A stretch of 64,000 nt of DNA, from the NCBI GenBank assembly GCA_015058575.1, contig SVBZ01000003.1, forward strand, positions 1 to 64,000, in the 5' to 3' direction. The notes beneath the pieces were generated by a model. That model was not told where the DNA came from and searched no databases. It saw only the letters and a program-made list of their open reading frames with translations. Position numbers and translations under genes: made by a program. The DNA is from Pseudoselenomonas ruminantium. Lineage in GTDB: Bacteria; Bacillota; Negativicutes; Selenomonadales; Selenomonadaceae. This document shows, in pieces, positions 62,231 to 64,000 of the stretch; within the stretch, counting starts at the first letter, position 1; every line of letters begins with the position of its first letter.

Positions 62231-63475
62231 TCAAGTCATTATACTACTCTCAATAAAATCCGCAATTCTCTCTGAAGCCTTTCCATCATTTATCATACCT
62301 AGATCTAAGCACATTTTATCGATTTCATATTGATATTTTTGTTTTTCGAAACAATCAATAATATCATTCATCTCTCCATTATTAGTTGCAATGGCAAACG
62401 GAGGTTTAGCATCAACATTAGGAGCAATTTCACGATTTGTTGTTATTGTTTTATCCTCAGATATAACAAAATTCATTCCACCACGTTGATTAATATATTC
62501 GTCTAAATCATCCATATACAAAAAAACAGGTAATTTCATCGCCCCCGCTTCAAAAGCAATACTTGAAAAATCTGTAATAACTACATCGCTAGCTGCCAAC
62601 AGCTCATACATATCATCATATTGGCTAACATCGATAATTTTTTCACTGTCTGCCCCATCCATATTCTTTTGCTGCAACGCTAATTGCGGATGAAGTCTCT
62701 GAAACATAATCCATTCTCCGCCAAATTTTTCTTGCAATTTCCTTATTACATTCTCCTTATTTAAGGAAGCATCTTCAAGCAAAACCTGTCTTCTCGTTTT
62801 TTGTCCTATTTCTCGATATGTTGGGGCATAGAGAACAATATGCATAGTCTGTGGTAATTTAAACAGATCTCTTATGTATATCCTAGATCTCTGCCTGTCA
62901 TTAACTAATATATCTTCCCTAGCTTGACCATATTTTAGAAATTCTCCTTCATATACCATACCTTTTACAAATGCCTCTGTTGTCCAATCCGAACTGGATA
63001 TCATATAATCAATCATATCTGAATCATGCTTACTGACAAGATATGCTATTTTAGAAAAAGCTCTTCCACGCCACATGCCAATAGCTTTAAAACCTACATT
63101 TCCATGCCATGTATTAATATAAACCTGATCTGCACGTTTACGGACTTCCAACGGCTTACGATAGTTATCGATCCACAATTTTGATGTTGAAAGATAAAAC
63201 GCTCTATTCAACAACGTATTTTTCTTCTTTTTTATATAAGAGGGGAATTTTTTCCTTTCATCATTAACCAACCAAACATATTCATAACCACATTCTCTAC
63301 GCTGTAACTCCTCGATTATATATTTTGGATTACAGCAAAACCCGCCTTTACCTTCAAATGTAACAATACATATTCTATTCTCACGAATTGAATATACTCT
63401 AAATATATAAAACAAGATACTTTCTACGACACTTTTTATTTTTCGGTATTTAATATAGATATTTTCTGATATCAC
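62231..63475 (-). CDS. CDP-glycerol/ribitol-type polymer transferase
   Basis: 414 aa TagB/TagF/TarL-like enzyme: YVWLVNDERKKFPSYIKKKKN, YINTWHGNVGFKAIGMW, VLYAPTYREIGQKTRRQ, DVSQYDDMYELLAASDVVITDFSSIAFEAGAMKLPVFLY (with the conserved Asp-Phe-Ser-Ser). Unlike the other member at 40693 it lacks a Rossmann module. Start is GTG with GGAG 6 nt upstream, overlapping the preceding short frame closely. Expected to add polyol-phosphate units to the surface glycan. Confidence 0.88.
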   Translation of the reverse strand: MISENIYIKYRKIKSVVESILFYIFRVYSIRENRICIVTFEGKGGFCCNPKYIIEELQRRECGYEYVWLVNDERKKFPSYIKKKKNTLLNRAFYLSTSKLWIDNYRKPLEVRKRADQVYINTWHGNVGFKAIGMWRGRAFSKIAYLVSKHDSDMIDYMISSSDWTTEAFVKGMVYEGEFLKYGQAREDILVNDRQRSRIYIRDLFKLPQTMHIVLYAPTYREIGQKTRRQVLLEDASLNKENVIRKLQEKFGGEWIMFQRLHPQLALQQKNMDGADSEKIIDVSQYDDMYELLAASDVVITDFSSIAFEAGAMKLPVFLYMDDLDEYINQRGGMNFVISEDKTITTNREIAPNVDAKPPFAIATNNGEMNDIIDCFEKQKYQYEIDKMCLDLGMINDGKASERIADFIESSIMT

Positions 63476-63478
63476 ATC

Positions 63479-63809
63479 TTACTCCATTCTAGTGCAGTAT
63501 CTTAGTTCATTAACTGCTATTAATTCTTCTATTATCCCCAAATATTCGAAGTATTCATTACCTATTTTTAAGTAAACTCCCGACTTTATATTTGTAGCAA
63601 TTATATAATATATATTTTTATTAGCGTCTAAAGCATGATAAATAGGACTGTTATTGAACCATCTTTTACATTCTTCTAAGTTAGCAATTATTCCGCTATT
63701 ATTTACCAATTTTATAATGCACTCTCTTGCATTTCTACTATCATCATATATTAACTAATTTGCTACTAAAATTATTAACACACCATACCAAATATTTGCA
63801 TTCATCCAT
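63479..63809 (-). pseudogene. Small unrecognised gene, possibly frameshifted
   Basis: A 20-codon start (ATG at 63809 after GGGAGTATATATT, peptide MDECKYLVWCVNNFSSKLVNI) ends at TGA, while the frame two bases on continues as YDDSRNARECIIKLVNNSGIIANLEE and on to RME at 63479. Restoring one AT unit at the ATATAT tract near 63750 would join the two into about 109 residues. No family is recognised. The downstream part alone could start at TTG (63709). Confidence 0.4.
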
Positions 63810-64000
63810 AATATATACTCCCATCACTTTGTAGTACATATCCTCTTCTCATGATAAAACATCCCGTGCGCAACATGCTCCTCTAGCCACACTGAGATGT
63901 TAACAAATCATGCGTGAATCATGTTCCGTTACCATTCGGACAATCTTCGAAAACGATGCCCCGCGCTGGAGGCCGATTGGCTTCGTTGCAATACTTGCAT
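63810..64000. other. Right edge, no gene recognised
   Basis: About 190 bp with no convincing gene. The last 100 bp are GC-richer than the AT-rich locus. On the minus strand a 32-codon open frame (with IATKPIGLQRGASFSKIV) comes in from outside and ends at TAA near 63910; it may be the tail of a gene beyond the window, not identified. Confidence 0.35.

Overview
The window looks like chromosome from a diderm Firmicute of the Negativicutes (Selenomonas/Mitsuokella-like). It combines Firmicutes features (CsaB, DUF5693, FtsEX with an EnvC-like hydrolase, long-form Hpf) with an outer-membrane TolC-type channel. The genus is an inference; no rRNA or tRNA gene is visible.

Left part (about 0.1-24.5 kb, GC-richer, housekeeping). 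A MacAB-TolC type efflux operon (minus strand) diverges from recQ (plus strand). Then, all on the minus strand: a clostripain-like lipoprotein, CtpA protease, an EnvC-like M23 protein with ftsX and ftsE, csaB with DUF5693 and DUF2993 proteins, prfB (no programmed frameshift), secA, hpf, a cold-shock gene, a glutamine-type ABC transporter and a zinc-ribbon protein. Many rho-independent terminators separate these units.

Right part (about 24.6-63.8 kb, minus strand, AT-rich beyond about 38-39 kb). This is a large surface-glycan or glycoprotein locus. It holds two SPINDLY/GT41 transferases, several GT2 and other glycosyltransferases, UDP-galactopyranose mutase, two CDP-glycerol-type polymer transferases, an IspD/TarI-like cytidylyltransferase, an epimerase, methyltransferases (TylF, FkbM and others), a PIG-L deacetylase, a GNAT-like enzyme, a HAD protein and two TIM-barrel isomerase-like proteins. 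Three toxin-antitoxin modules (RelBE-like, AbiE, Doc with a 56-aa partner) sit among them, each with a readable promoter/operator.

The most striking observation is one small Rossmann-like module (roughly [FYW]-G-[AST]-G-x-x-G, then a short strand and D[NEK], then G-x-x-V-x-x-P). It is fused, N-terminally, internally or C-terminally, to at least 14 otherwise unrelated enzymes between 33.8 and 60.4 kb; a fifteenth copy survives as a truncated half. It resembles the sugar-nucleotide-binding N-domain of PglD-type acetyltransferases. It could be a shared ligand-binding or docking module that ties the locus into one assembly line.

Mobile DNA has eroded the locus: an IS4-like element with two nonsense codons, an IS3-family fragment next to a frameshifted GT4 pseudogene, an IS30-family copy with an internal deletion, and a possible group II intron fragment next to a truncated gene.
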